64,000 nt of DNA from Flectonema sp. DT1601 (taxonomy: Eukaryota; Euglenozoa; Diplonemea; Diplonemida; Diplonemidae), in contig OZ025819.1 of NCBI GenBank assembly GCA_964019425.1, positions 496,001 to 560,000 on the forward strand, read 5' to 3'. Shown piece by piece: positions 1 through 10,416 of this stretch. Below the pieces are notes generated by a model that made no database searches, was not told where the DNA came from, and was given only the letters and a program-made list of their open reading frames with translations. Each line of letters begins with the position of its first letter. Position 1 is the first letter of the stretch. The position numbers and the translations under genes were made by a program.

Positions 1-1
1 T

Positions 2-1960
2 GCCCGGATCGTTAGTTCTATTTTAAAGGATAATTGTAACTACACAGTTCTGGACCTCAGCGGAAATTCCCTTCAGGATGACGGAGCCTGTCATATAGCT
101 GACCTTATTGAAGTGTCGTCTTATTTAGTACACATATCTCTTCGTTCAAATAACATATCACATGTTGGAGCAGAAGCTATCTGCAATGCTTTGTTAGTGA
201 ATGTGACTGTTACTTCGTTAGACTTGTCTGGAGAGATTGGTTTTAGTAGAAACTTATTAGGAAAAGAAGGTGCAAAAAGCATATCAAAAGTTCTTGAATC
301 GAACACTACGTTGCACTGTTTGGATCTGTCATGTACTGCAATTGGAAGTAAGGGAGTCGCTCACTTAGCAAGTGGTTTAAAAAAGAATTTTTCGATCAAA
401 GAACTGTTTCTGTCTGAGAATTGTCTTATGGCTGACTCATGTAAAGTTCTCTCTAACAGTGTCGGTACTGCCGGTGTTTGTGATTTACAATTGTTCTCAA
501 TTTCTAATAATAAAATTGGTGACAACGGTGTTGTTAATTTATCGAAATTCATTCAATCACTTCATCACTTGTCTCAAATTGATTTTTCAAACGTGGGAAT
601 GACTAATGTTGGTCTTGAAAAACTATCAGTTGTCATCCAATCATGTACACAATTAGAATGTCTTAAACTCGACAACAACAATATCTGTACAGAACAAACT
701 GATTACATCGAAAAACGATCTATCATCTCTGGGTTAAGTTATCTTGAAAAACATCTTCAAAAAAAAACAAATAATTTAAAGTCACTCAGTTTAAAGAATT
801 GTGGTATGCAGGAATTCGCATCAAAAATCATTGCTTCGATGATAAAAACGTGTCGACTTACTTATTTAAGTATAAGTCAGAATGAATTCTGTACTTCAGG
901 AATGATTAATATTTTTAATGAATTGTCAATAAATAATTCGTTGACGTCGTTTGACTGTTCAAATACACAAATGGGTCCAGAAGGTGAAATCTTCTTGGCG
1001 GAATCATTAACACGGAATCATACTCTACAACACTTGAAGTGTACTTCTCATGGTGCGATACACTCTATTAAGGAATTCGCAAATGCACTCAAACAAAATG
1101 AGACTTTACTGTTTCTAGATTCTAAGGCACCTGAGTACCAGGCATCCCTTCGTCGAAATCGAGAGCTCTGTAAAGCTTCACGAACACTTCGATATCGTCA
1201 TCAGATATGTGAAATGGAAGAGAACACCAGAGAACTATCACACCACTTGTTGTCTATAAAGAATTCCAGGGGTGAAGCTGCACGACAAGAACGTGAACAC
1301 GAACACATTAAAGCAGGCCACGAGAGTTTCTTAAATGACATGCGATTCGAAGAAGAAATGTTGCAGTCTCAACTCCAGGATTGTAAAGATGTCGCTCAAG
1401 CTCAAAGGGACCTGGTGGAAGATGGAAATTCCGCTCTTGCGGCTGCGGCAAAAAAGAACGACCGACAAAAAGCTAAATACAACGTATGTGTCATTCTTAT
1501 AAGGGATTGCAACTTTTTTGACAATGAAAAACATAACCGGAAATAGTAAACAAAACAGTTACGGATACAAACTGAAGAGCAAATTACAAAAAATATCGAA
1601 TCTGAAATCGAAGAACTGATATCCCAAATTGACGCAAAACAAGTATGTCGACTACTGATGTGTCTGTTTGCTTTTCTTATCAAATTTAAAAAAAAAAAAA
1701 AAAAACAGCAAGAAGCTTCAGCCATTCGCAATAAAAGCAACGCAAAGATTGAAGAAGCAGAGTGTCAACGAATGAGACAACAAAAGCTAGCAACTCAGTT
1801 AAGTGAACAACTCGTTGAGTTGGAATTTGATTCCAAACGAGCAGTATTAAGGAACGTGAAAAGTGACTTGTCTTTGAGAAGTAAACCTGTCGGGGAAGTT
1901 ACTTCACTGTCATCAAAAAAGTCGTTCGGGTCTGGCGGAAACAAGAAACTGAAGAAGTAG
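2..1960 (+). CDS. Leucine-rich repeat protein with C-terminal coiled coil (5' partial)
   Basis: Exons are about <2..1483, 1559..1642 and 1709..1960. The open frame runs off the left edge, so the true start lies outside the window; the GTG at 113 is internal. The first ~380 residues are ribonuclease-inhibitor-type leucine-rich repeats (for example LTYLSISQNEF and LECLKLDNNNI), a protein-binding solenoid. The remainder is charged, Glu/Arg/Gln-rich helix (EMEENTRELSHHLL, then IEEAECQRMRQQK), predicted coiled coil, ending in a Lys-rich tail. Both introns begin GTATGT and end AAAACAG; joining them keeps one frame through the coiled coil. LRR plus coiled-coil proteins are common in flagella and basal bodies of protists, but nothing here fixes the location. 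Exact orthology is not recognised. Confidence 0.85.
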
Positions 1961-2194
1961 CGTTCGGTCTGCCCAACCTAACCTCATTTACACATTATAT
2001 TCATCTCAATTTGGGATGATTTCCTTTTTTTTTTTTTTCTTCTGTTTGTATCAAACAAAATGAAAAAAACAAAAAAATAAATTGTTTTAACAAACAAAGT
2101 TCTGTTGCGTCAGTAGATACCTTTTTTTTTTTTTTTTTTTTTTTTTTGAAAAATTCTGTGGGTAATATAACAATTCTATCACAATAGCCACAGC

Positions 2195-2311
2195 AAGATG
2201 CCAACTGTGTGCACTGACAGCCAACATCGATACAAGATGCCAACTGTGTGCACTGACAGCCAACATCGATACAAGATGCCAACTGTGTGCACTGACAGCC
2301 AACATCGATAC
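2195..2311 (+). repeat. Three tandem 39-bp repeats spanning the start codon of the DTW gene
   Basis: Three identical 39-bp units start at 2195, 2234 and 2273. Each carries an in-frame ATG and encodes MPTVCTDSQHRYK (the last unit ends in R instead of K). The unit length is a multiple of three, so all three ATGs read into the same protein. See the DTW entry for the effect on start choice. Confidence 0.9.
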
Positions 2312-3604
2312 AGACAAGTAGTCGATGACTTGGTATCTAAAATGAAAGAAGAAAATGAAACTCATGAAGGAGGACTTCCCGACGCTTCAAACAAAGAGTG
2401 GAAAAAATACTTAGCAACAGTACCCGAGAGAGAACGATTCGTTGCTACTTCTAAAAGGAGAATACTAGTCGCATTGAAAACAGGTCTTGATGATGGTAGA
2501 TGTCCTTACTGTTGGGTACTATGTGAAGTTTGCTACTGCAGTAAATTACCAGAAATAGAAACAGGTATTAACATGGCTGTGTTGTACCATCCACAAGAAT
2601 TCCTACGAGCATCAAGCACTGGAAAAACTGTGTGTAAAGTTCTCGGAGCTGAGTTCTTATTATACGGAATGCACAACGATAGATTAGATCAAGTATTGGA
2701 TGATGAGAATACGTATATTTTATTTCCTGATGAGGATGCGAAAACAGTTCCTCAGATTTTACAAACGATGCCTTCAACTTCGACTACGTCATCAACTCTC
2801 TCGCCCTCCAACAACCGAAACATTACTGTGCTAGTAATAGATGGTACTTGGGGTCAAGCACGTATGCTCTTCTCACTTATAAAAAAGACCAAAGGAAAAA
2901 TAAAAGCTGTCAGAATATCGACAGACATCGCTGAAGATCATGAGAGCATGTTTTCAACACTCAGAAAGCAAAGTGAAAAAGGCAGAGTCAGCACCCTAGA
3001 AGCCTGCATGTTATTAGCCAGGGAATTCGGTGCTCAAGACACTGACAATATAGAAAACGTTTTTAAAAAACTTGTTAATTTGATTGCTTTCGAAAAACAT
3101 GTTGAATCTCCATACGGCATTCCAACAAACGAAGAACAACAAGCGAGTGTTGCAGCTCACAGCAGAAGACGGGCTGAATGCTCTGGTGTAGGAAGAATTC
3201 AGAAAAATGGAATCAACAAACACACGGATATCGAACTCGAAACCTTAATCGAAGCAATGAAAATATCAACAAAGAAACGAGCGATGCCAATTCCGATAAT
3301 AAGAATGTGCGCATACTGCGGCATGTATTCTCACCCCACACGGATTTGGGAACACATAAAAGGACGTTCTCACCTTCAAGTCATTGCAAAATATTATTTA
3401 GGAAGAGTACAAGGCTCACATAGATGTCTCCCACCGGAAGGATCACAGCAAGCAGCGTCCATCACGCAAGACTTGGCTGATAAACTTTATGATACGTCAT
3501 TACAAAGACTGTTATTAGGTCCAACGGATGATGAAAAACATCGACAACCTGATCACAAAAAGAAATACAAACCAACGTGGAAACAACCATCACCTGAAAT
3601 CTGA
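2198..3604 (+). CDS. DTW-domain tRNA-uridine aminocarboxypropyltransferase-like protein
   Basis: The 468-residue product has the DTW-domain hallmarks: a Cys cluster (CPYCWVLCEVCYC, about residues 107-119) and the signature LVIDGTWGQARML, where DGTW replaces the family DTW. DTWD1/DTWD2 and bacterial TapT transfer the 3-amino-3-carboxypropyl group of S-adenosylmethionine to uridine (acp3U) in tRNA. A C-terminal extension carries a C2H2-like zinc finger (CAYCGM...H.....H near residue 370), perhaps for RNA binding. The gene is intronless. The start could be any of three in-frame ATGs (2198, 2237, 2276), all inside a 39-bp tandem repeat; I give the longest. Enzyme class is confident; which tRNA position is modified is not. 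Confidence 0.85.
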   Translation: MPTVCTDSQHRYKMPTVCTDSQHRYKMPTVCTDSQHRYRQVVDDLVSKMKEENETHEGGLPDASNKEWKKYLATVPERERFVATSKRRILVALKTGLDDGRCPYCWVLCEVCYCSKLPEIETGINMAVLYHPQEFLRASSTGKTVCKVLGAEFLLYGMHNDRLDQVLDDENTYILFPDEDAKTVPQILQTMPSTSTTSSTLSPSNNRNITVLVIDGTWGQARMLFSLIKKTKGKIKAVRISTDIAEDHESMFSTLRKQSEKGRVSTLEACMLLAREFGAQDTDNIENVFKKLVNLIAFEKHVESPYGIPTNEEQQASVAAHSRRRAECSGVGRIQKNGINKHTDIELETLIEAMKISTKKRAMPIPIIRMCAYCGMYSHPTRIWEHIKGRSHLQVIAKYYLGRVQGSHRCLPPEGSQQAASITQDLADKLYDTSLQRLLLGPTDDEKHRQPDHKKKYKPTWKQPSPEI

Positions 3605-3864
3605 TTGTAGAAGTCTGTATGTGACTTTATTCAACCCTGACTGACTAACCGAATCGGGGTAATGCAATCACACAAATACAAAAGCGCTTGTGAAATAGCT
3701 TGCTTTTACAATCTTCTTTTAATTACGTTTATTAGTTTTGTTATATTTTATTTTTTTTTTTTTTTAGAAACAGCAAACATAAAAGCAATTGACGTAGAAT
3801 ATAGCAAGCAGTATATGTAATTAATATTTCAATCCTCAGGATTATTTTTCCTTTTTCGAATAAA

Positions 3865-4641
3865 ATGAACGAGTGTAGAATTTGCAAAGAAGGTCCACAA
3901 GATTCACATTCACTGGAATCCTATTGTAATTGTCGAGGGTCATTAACATTCTGTCATGAGTCTTGTTTGCAAAGATGGTTAAATACAAAACGAACACCAG
4001 ACTGTGAAATTTGTGGTTACACCATAAAGGGTGAGACTGGAGTAGAAAAACTAACTGTAACCGAGAGTCCGATTTTAAAAAAGGCAATAAAAACAGTTTT
4101 TATCTGGGTAGTTGTTCGGCTGTGTTGTTCAATTAGTCTGACGGTGACAAGTTTTTTAACTCAATTACTGTTGTCTCCTTTTGTTGTTATAACTTCGATA
4201 AGTTTTATACTTTCGGCTGAAGAAGTTTGTAGCGCGTTCGAATGGATATTATTGGCAGCTTCTACTGTTGAGTTGTGGATTCAGAGAATATTTCCTGTTA
4301 TTGGTTTGACGGAGACTAGTGACAGGAGTCTGTCGGAAGTTATGTCATCAGAGTTTCAATCACCTTCTACGCTATTAGCATACGTTCGAATCTGTTTGTG
4401 TACACTCGCTCTGTTGTGTCTATTACAAAATGCAAGTAAATCTGGAGATGGAACGCATTGGGAGTTTATTGTTCCAAATTTATTATTGTCGTTACCTCTT
4501 TCACATAATTATGGAGAGGTGGAATATTCGTTAGTTGTAATTCTGGTTGTGTCAGCGGTGTTCTTGGCTGTCACATTCCCTGAAATAAAAAGTCTTAATT
4601 ACGTTAAGTTGTACCCTGCTTCAGTCATTAGTTGCAAATAG
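3865..4641 (+). CDS. RING-CH (MARCH-type) membrane E3 ubiquitin ligase
   Basis: The 258-residue intronless protein starts with a RING-variant C4HC3 zinc domain: CRICKEG, CNCRGSL, HESCLQRWL and CEICGY supply the zinc ligands in residues ~4-50. In the MARCH/Doa10 families this domain recruits an E2 and ubiquitinates membrane proteins. The rest is mostly hydrophobic, with four to six likely membrane segments (for example FIWVVVRLCCSISLTV and VVILVVSAVFLAVTF), so it probably sits in the ER or endosomal membrane. The short N-terminal RING-CH plus multispan body resembles MARCH rather than the much larger Doa10. The substrate is unknown. Confidence 0.87.
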   Translation: MNECRICKEGPQDSHSLESYCNCRGSLTFCHESCLQRWLNTKRTPDCEICGYTIKGETGVEKLTVTESPILKKAIKTVFIWVVVRLCCSISLTVTSFLTQLLLSPFVVITSISFILSAEEVCSAFEWILLAASTVELWIQRIFPVIGLTETSDRSLSEVMSSEFQSPSTLLAYVRICLCTLALLCLLQNASKSGDGTHWEFIVPNLLLSLPLSHNYGEVEYSLVVILVVSAVFLAVTFPEIKSLNYVKLYPASVISCK

Positions 4642-5585
4642 GGATAATTAATTTTTAAATCCTCTGACGTCTAACCTAAACAGTTGCCTTACACAGTTAC
4701 TTTGTGTGTCTCACATAGTAGTAACCTACATCCGATTTCAAGTGATAAAAATGCATAACGTTTTTTGTCGCTGAATATAAAATATTAACTTTACTTTCCT
4801 CTCGTAATCCTTGCGGGTGTTATCTGCTTTTATTCATCTCAATTCCTCTCTGACTCTTTTTTTTTTTTTTTTTTTTTTTTTGACATCACTATTTACTGTG
4901 ATCTCATCGGGTGGATGTATTAAGGATTATTTTTAACCCCGTGTGTATATGTGTGTCCATTTACAGCAACACTTGGTTGCAAATGACAGGCCACTGCTGC
5001 GAAGTTTTCAAAGTCAAATTATTATATTTGTTCGATTTTGATAACCGTGTGGGTGTGTTGTTTTTTGTAATTTAAAAAAAAAAAAAACTGATTTGGACAT
5101 CTTTAAGTGTTTTTCTTCTGTTCTTCGTCTTCTCTTTCCACAAAAAAAAAAAAAAGAAGAACACGGAGTCATGTGATATTTTTTTGGTACACACGCGATC
5201 ACTGCAATTGTGATTTATCCAAAAGTTTCGATTCAGTGCAGAGCTTCCCTACCGTATCCGATTATTAAATACATCCACTTCACTATTGGTTCACCTTTCA
5301 TTGTGTTCTACGGGGTACTTTAATTAAAGGGTGGGATTAACCTCACTCTGATTTTTTATTATTTATTCTTATTGTGTGTTACCATAGGTGTGCAGTGATC
5401 TTTTTACTGATTAAAATCCTGGAAACAGTTTTTTTTTTTTTTTTTTTTTCCCTCTCGTTCAGCTTGACTTCGATTAAGCATTAAATAGTAGAAAAAAAAG
5501 TTGCATTTCTTTTGTGCTTTTCTCGATTTTTTTTTATTTTTTTTGTTTCTTTTTATCTTCATGAGTGAGTGAAATATAAACTCGG

Positions 5586-6256
5586 CCGTCAGCCGAAGCT
5601 ATCCGTGCCGTATCTTAATAAGATTGGGTTTAATTACTCTTCGTAGCTGTAGGGAGTTAATCCGATGCACAGTACGCAATGTATTGGACTATGTCTATTG
5701 GTTATAAACTGTGCTCAGTATACCCCGTCAGCCGAAGCTATCCCATAACAATCTTAATTACGTTGTTGTCTCGTAGCTGCTCTTTAGTTTGCTGTATCAG
5801 CGATGCACAGTAAGCAATGTATTGGACTATGTCTATTGGTTATAAACTGTGCTCAGTATACCCCGTCAGCCGAAGCTATCCCATAACAATCTTAATTACG
5901 TTGTTGTCTCGTAGCTGCTCTTTAGTTTGCTGTATCAGCGATGCACAGTAAGCAATGTATTGGACTATGTCTATTGGTTATATACTCTGTTCAGTATGCC
6001 CCGTCAGCCGAAGCTATCCCATAACAATCTTAATTACGTTGTTGTCTCGTAGCTGCTCTTTAGTTTGCTGTATCAGCGATGCACAGTAAGCAATGTATTG
6101 GACTATGTCTATTGGTTATATACTCTGTTCAGTATGCCCCGTCAGCCGAAGCTATCCCATAACAATCTTGATAAGATTGGGTCTAATTACGTTGTTGCCT
6201 CGTAGCTGCTCTTTAGTTTGCTGTATCAGCGATGCACAGTACGCAATGTATTGGAC
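5586..6256. repeat. 138-bp tandem array, about five units
   Basis: Units begin with CCGTCAGCCGAAGCTATCC near 5586, 5725, 5863, 6001 and 6139. The three central units are nearly identical; the first and last are diverged and both retain an AATCTT...AAGATTGGGT hairpin that the central units have lost. Each unit ends with GCAATGTATTGGACTATG or a close variant. The hairpin segment also matches the dispersed repeat at 7693, 63592 and 63726. I see no open frame running through the array. Confidence 0.9.
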
Positions 6257-6587
6257 TTCTTTATCAATCTATTCATCGGAAGAGATTAACAGCTACTAAA
6301 TTGAAGCCTGTTCTCGTATGCATTGCTTTTATTTTATTAAGTAATTCGTTTAGAGAATTCGCTTTTCTCTTTTTTTTTTTTTTTGAATGCTTCATTTTTA
6401 ATAATCTAACTTCCACTAACACTAAAACTTACTGATGAATACCAAAAAAAAAGAAGGATTAATATAAGATTATGGTCTGAAACTACGTTTTCCACCACTG
6501 TGCCAAATGGAACAGCAGAAAAATAAAAAAAATATTTATATTTAAGCCTTCGGAAAATTGGTTCGGATTGGGTATTTATAAGAAACG

Positions 6588-6615
6588 GCAACTTCGGATT
6601 AAATAACGAAGTTGC
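6588..6615. other. Perfect 9-bp hairpin
   Basis: GCAACTTCG (6588-6596) and CGAAGTTGC (6607-6615) are exact inverted repeats around a 10-base AT-rich loop. It is not followed at once by a T-run. Function unknown; it may be an mRNA 3'-end structure or part of an RNA gene. Confidence 0.6.
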
Positions 6616-6783
6616 GCAAAAACGTTGTCTTTCTTTGATTCAATCATAGTTGGACACATGCTCAAGGTTGACAGATCGACGAATATAACTTTGACAGATG
6701 TTTTACTGTTTTCACTCGTTGTCTGTATCGACTCTAGACTCGGTCGGTATGAGATGTTTTTGTTTCAATCCCACCTCCCCACT

Positions 6784-6921
6784 CTGGCTTTGTGTGAGCC
6801 CAAGGTGCTTTTTATGTTAAGTTGCGCATCACCCTTAGTCACTGATGTTAAAATTATCTTTATGTTTTTACAAAATCGAACATACATCCCCTTTTGTCTG
6901 GCTCTGTGTGAGCCCAAGGTG
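6784..6921. repeat. Pair of 24-base direct repeats
   Basis: CTGGCTYTGTGTGAGCCCAA followed by GGTG occurs at 6784-6807 and again at 6898-6921, with one difference in 24 bases. The 90 bases between them are not repeated. GGCT...AGCC inside each unit could form a small hairpin. Confidence 0.7.
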
Positions 6922-6949
6922 AATTCTTAATTTTTTTTTTCTTTTTGTT

Positions 6950-7069
6950 CCGATGTAGTCGGTGAAGAACCTCTTCAGATTAAAAAGTCATTATTTCTTA
7001 TGGTGATAATTTTTTTTCCCCTACGACAGGAATTCTGTCCGTTCGACGAAATATAAGGCTAATCTGAAT

Positions 7070-7073
<4 letters not shown>
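6950..7073 (+). ncRNA. Structured element, copy A (candidate small RNA)
   Basis: A closing stem TTCAGATTA (6974-6982) with TAATCTGAA (7060-7068), an inner hairpin GACAG/CTGTC (7025-7039), a U-rich stretch between them, and a long T-run right after AATCTGAATGG. It shares several blocks, in the same order, with copy B at 13714. A T-run after a stem is compatible with Pol III termination, but T-runs are everywhere here, so this is weak. It could equally be a short inverted-repeat transposon. No known RNA family recognised. Confidence 0.45.
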
Positions 7074-7108
<35 letters not shown>

Positions 7109-7113
7109 AATCA

Positions 7114-7235
7114 GAGAACAAATTCATATTAAAAGCCGTTTATTATATCATTGTAACAATTTGTTATTTATTTCCGCTGTTTTTGTAATACTATCAACGA
7201 TTAACTAAGTATTGAGGTTTATCTGAATGGTTTTT
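7114..7235 (+). ncRNA. Structured element, degenerate copy C
   Basis: Directly downstream of copy A. It keeps block order (TTCATATTAAAAGCCG, then TTATTTATTTCCGCTG, TCAACGA, and TTATCTGAATGG followed by T8) relative to copy B, but one position of the closing stem is broken and the inner hairpin is not evident. Probably a decayed tandem copy. Confidence 0.35.
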
Positions 7236-7692
7236 TTTGTTTCTTTTTTTCTTCTATTTTCCTTCTATCCTTTCCCACGATGTTTCGTTTGTGTAGATTT
7301 CACTCTGCCAATCTTTTTTTTTTTTAAGAGAAATACTCGCTTAATCATCCAAAACATAAATAAGTTCCATGTGTTTTAAAAAAATCGTACTGAAATCGTA
7401 TTTAAAGGTCCGTCGCAGTTATGACAATAATCTGACACTGTCATTTTCCCTGATCCTTTGGTCTTCATTTCTTATGATATGGTTATGTGCTGCCCAATTT
7501 TTGTTATGCTTTTGTAATGCTTTAGACAACTGGATCCGGTACAGTTCAGTGTCCTGTTCTCTTTCGTGGTATGTGGGCATATGGCACATATGGTCGTATT
7601 TTAAGGTAAGATGTATTGGAATAAAAAGGGAGTTTATTTTTTTTTCACCTTCCGCTCCACTATCTCCCAAATGGTTTCTCTTTTATATTCCT

Positions 7693-7840
7693 TAGTTTTC
7701 AAGCTGTTACCCTCTGGGCAAGGTGGTAGATGGGAGTCGATCACTTCCAGCAGAAGCTATAACAATCCTCAGCGATTGGGTCCTCACTGATGCGGGCTAC
7801 CCAAACCCCTCGTAGTCATCAGTTTTGTATTTGCTAAACT
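7693..7840 (+). repeat. Dispersed ~150-bp repeat, copy 1
   Basis: Contains CTCTGGGCAAGGTGG, CAGAAGCTATAACAATC, the hairpin CAATC/GATTG, TGATGCGGGCTACCC and CTCGTAGTCATCAG. The same blocks recur in order at 63592 and 63726, and the middle hairpin block recurs in the 138-bp array. Size and dispersal suit a SINE-like element; TGGGCAAGGTGG partly resembles a tRNA A-box, but I see no clear B-box. Confidence 0.6.
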
Positions 7841-7912
7841 GAATAATTTCACCAAAAAAAGTATCTTTTTCAACTAGGTAGTCAAAACAAATGATCGGCA
7901 GAAGAATGCGAC

Positions 7913-9597
7913 ATGCCGATGCCGAAATTGTTAAAGCAACCCAATGCAAAGCCGCAAAACACAAAATACCGAAGAAAGAACCCAAATAAACTTCCAAAAG
8001 ACAAGAAGCCCAGTCAATCACCACGGAGAGATGGTAACACTGGTACACAAAGGGCTTTTTTTGTTCTTGTGGCGCTGGTAGCTTGTGCGATTGCTTGTGG
8101 TGCTTATTTAAAAACAGCATTGGGTGATCCATTTCACACTCCTGACTTACCAATCCGAACGGTCATCAACGACCAACACTCTGCTGCTAAGTATGTTATT
8201 ATTAAACAGTTGGTGTGATTATCAAATTTTGCTTTTAAAAAAAAAACACAAAAACAAAAAAAAACAGAATCCTTGCCATTATAGAAGCACCCGGAGATTT
8301 ATCTCCTATTTATCGGGAGGTAAAAACACAAAACAACCCACCATTACCAATTAAAGGTTTTGGTGGTGATGAGAAGCCTACAAGTAAGGATGATCAAAAA
8401 CCTGATGTATCAGTGGCAGAGGCAATACAAGCGATTAAATTAGAGAAAGAGAGAGATACGAAGAAAGTAGAGGATGAAGGTAAAAAGTCTCAAGTAGATA
8501 ACACAGAAGTACCACAGCAGCAACAACTTCAGAGTCAAGAAGAGGCTGCTAGTGCTGTTCACGGAGTTCAAGAGACAGAAATTCCTGCAGAAGCTCCCCT
8601 GACATCAATTCCTGTTGTTGTTCATTCACCTGAACAGTACATCCCTCGTGTGGTTGAAGAATTACGAACGTTCTTCATAGCCAAGGGTCTGACAGAAAGA
8701 GCTGATCAGGCAGGAACGATGGTCAAACGAGTTGAGAATAATCCGAAGACATTATACGTATCATTGAAGAAGTATGATTGCTTATTTATTTATTTATTTT
8801 TTGGATGTTATTTTAAATAACAGATCGAGACACCAACACAAAACAGGAGATATGGAGAAGTCCGAGAGGACTTTCCATCCTTAATAGAATGGGCAGGACT
8901 TGGACAACCTCCGACTGGAATCCCAATCCCTGAAACAGAAGCTCCAGAAACACAAATTCCTGAAACAGCAATACCAGATACTGCTCAACCTATAAGTGAA
9001 TCTGGTCGTCTTACTGTTGGTGATAAGGTTCAACTTTCTAGATCTGCAGCTAACAGAGCAAAGAGAGACGGAGCAATAAAAGGATCAGATGTTGGAGTAA
9101 TAATTGAAGATCAAATGGATAGTCAACCTTACAGAATAAGAGGACCAACTGGTAAGGTTTATTGGTACAAAGAATCTGATATCGTACCCGCTGGAACCAT
9201 ACCTGCATCAGCCGATAAGAATAGTGATAAAAACCCAATACCTGGCAGTGGTGGCAGAGGTGGTGGCGGACGATCACGTGGAGGTGGAAGAGGTAATTCA
9301 GTCTCACACTCAACTCAAGTAACTGTACTCGATGTTGGATATCACGTGACTGCTGCTCACGATTTCAAAGTTGGAGACGCCATTGTAGTCCAGCAGGGTT
9401 CTCCTGGAGTCGTTTCCGAAGTAAAGGTTTGATTTTACTTTTTTATTTCATCAATTTTCTTTTTCAAAACACAAACAACTAACACCAAACAGAGCGACAC
9501 AAAGTACAAGGTTCGATTCTTAGGTGAATTTGGTCTAAACTCACCAGTAATCCTCACTGTCAGTACTTCTGATGTTGTATTCTTGAGAGCTGACTGA
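7913..9597 (+). CDS. Membrane-anchored protein with SH3/KOW-like beta repeats
   Basis: Exons 7913..8190, 8268..8771, 8847..9426 and 9493..9597 give 488 residues. The third exon must start at 8847 (after AAAACAG); the nearer AG at 8823 would cause a stop. A basic N-terminus precedes one membrane helix (FFVLVALVACAIACGAYL, about residues 50-67), so it is probably a signal anchor. The middle is Glu/Gln/Pro-rich with short PETxxPET-type repeats. Two small beta modules follow: GDKVQL...DVGVIIED...YRIRGPTGKVYWY, and VGDAIVVQQGSPGVVSEVK...YKVRFLGEF, separated by a Gly/Arg-rich linker. These resemble SH3-like folds that bind proteins or nucleic acid. The specific family is not recognised. Confidence 0.75.
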
Positions 9598-9714
9598 TAG
9601 CAGCGCAATCTGTTTGATGTTTTCGATCATAAGGAGTGTTCATACACGTTGAATTATTATCCTACTCAAATATTGAGTATCTGTGTAATAGTATAAGCTA
9701 ACAATCCGATTACG

Positions 9715-9757
9715 CTGCACTGAGGGGCGCTTTGTGTGCCAACCCCTGGGGGTGCAG
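9715..9757. other. GC-rich two-step hairpin beside the rRNA fragment
   Basis: CTGCAC (9715-9720) pairs with GTGCAG (9752-9757), and GGGG (9724-9727) with CCCC (9743-9746). It lies 14 bases upstream of the LSU-like segment, where LSU domain II has a variable helix, so it may belong to the same inserted piece. Confidence 0.5.
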
Positions 9758-9770
9758 ACAGTAAGGTACA

Positions 9771-9897
9771 CTTGTTGGGCCCGAAAAATGGTGAACTATA
9801 CCTGGATAGGACGAAATCGGGGGAAACTCCGGTGGAGGTCCGTTGCGGTGATGGAAAAAGGTTGAGGTAAAGTACACTTGTTGGGACCCGAAAGAGA
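9771..9897 (+). pseudogene. Fragment of nuclear LSU (28S) rRNA, with a partial second copy
   Basis: 9771-9853 matches, from memory of yeast and human LSU rRNA, the conserved domain II stretch: TTGGG.CCCGAAA, ATGGTGAACTATACCTGGAT, GGGGAAACTCCGGTGGAGG and TCCGTTGCGGT. Identity looks high over ~80 bases, with a few changes at normally invariant places. A second short start, GTACACTTGTTGGGACCCGA, follows at 9871-9897 and diverges after AAAGA. No flanking rRNA is present. Most likely an inserted, decayed rRNA fragment; a working piece of a fragmented rRNA is possible but less likely. Confidence 0.75.
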
Positions 9898-10416
9898 TTA
9901 GTTTTGTCATATGTTGAATGATAAGCTGAAGACCTATAGAAAATTGATGCATACAGCTCGTAGATATTCAATCCCTTACAAAAGTATTGCACTCTCGAGG
10001 GTTGCGATCGTTTCATAGGCTTATAATTGCATTTCTTTTCTGAAATTTTTTAGGGTGAGGGGGGAAAAAAAAAAAAAAAAAAACTTTAAACAAGATCGAT
10101 GAATTGTATATGTTTATTAACATTTTTTTTTCTTCTTTTTTTTTTTTTTTTATTTGCATCGACCCTTTTAGGGGAGTTTTTGCTTCGTGTTTCTGTTTCT
10201 TCTCAAGAGAGAAAACTGAGGGAAGATTTATTATTATTGTTTTTACAAAACACAATTTGATGGACCCCTCTCTCCATCCCGTCTTTCAATGTTTAACAAA
10301 TTTATTTTAAACACCACCAGAGACTAACAAATACCTTATGAACTGCAACACGTCATAGTCTTTGAGTATCGCCTTTTGAGATTATATACTTGATTAACAG
10401 TTGTATTAAAAAAAAT

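Larger units (their letters stand above)
4642..7912. other. Long gene-free interval with repeats
   Basis: No convincing exon on either strand; the short open frames lack family resemblance and are full of homopolymer-encoded Phe or Lys. It holds the 138-bp tandem array, a perfect hairpin (6588-6615), a pair of 24-base direct repeats, two copies of a structured element and one copy of a dispersed repeat, each listed separately. Many T-runs occur, including one of about 35 bases near 7073-7107. Confidence 0.7.
9598..10416. other. Intergenic interval with rRNA-like insert
   Basis: Between the SH3-like gene and SF3B5. It contains the hairpin at 9715 and the LSU rRNA-like segment at 9771 (listed separately), then poly-A and poly-T runs around 10063-10150. 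No coding exon seen. Confidence 0.6.

Noticed and set aside
5586-6256. Tandem array as a spliced-leader or 5S rRNA cluster
   Set aside because: No leader-plus-GT donor with a U-rich Sm-like site, and no 5S motifs, could be found in the 138-bp unit.
7693-7840. tRNA gene in the dispersed repeat
   Set aside because: A weak A-box-like block is present but no B-box (GGTTCGA) or cloverleaf.
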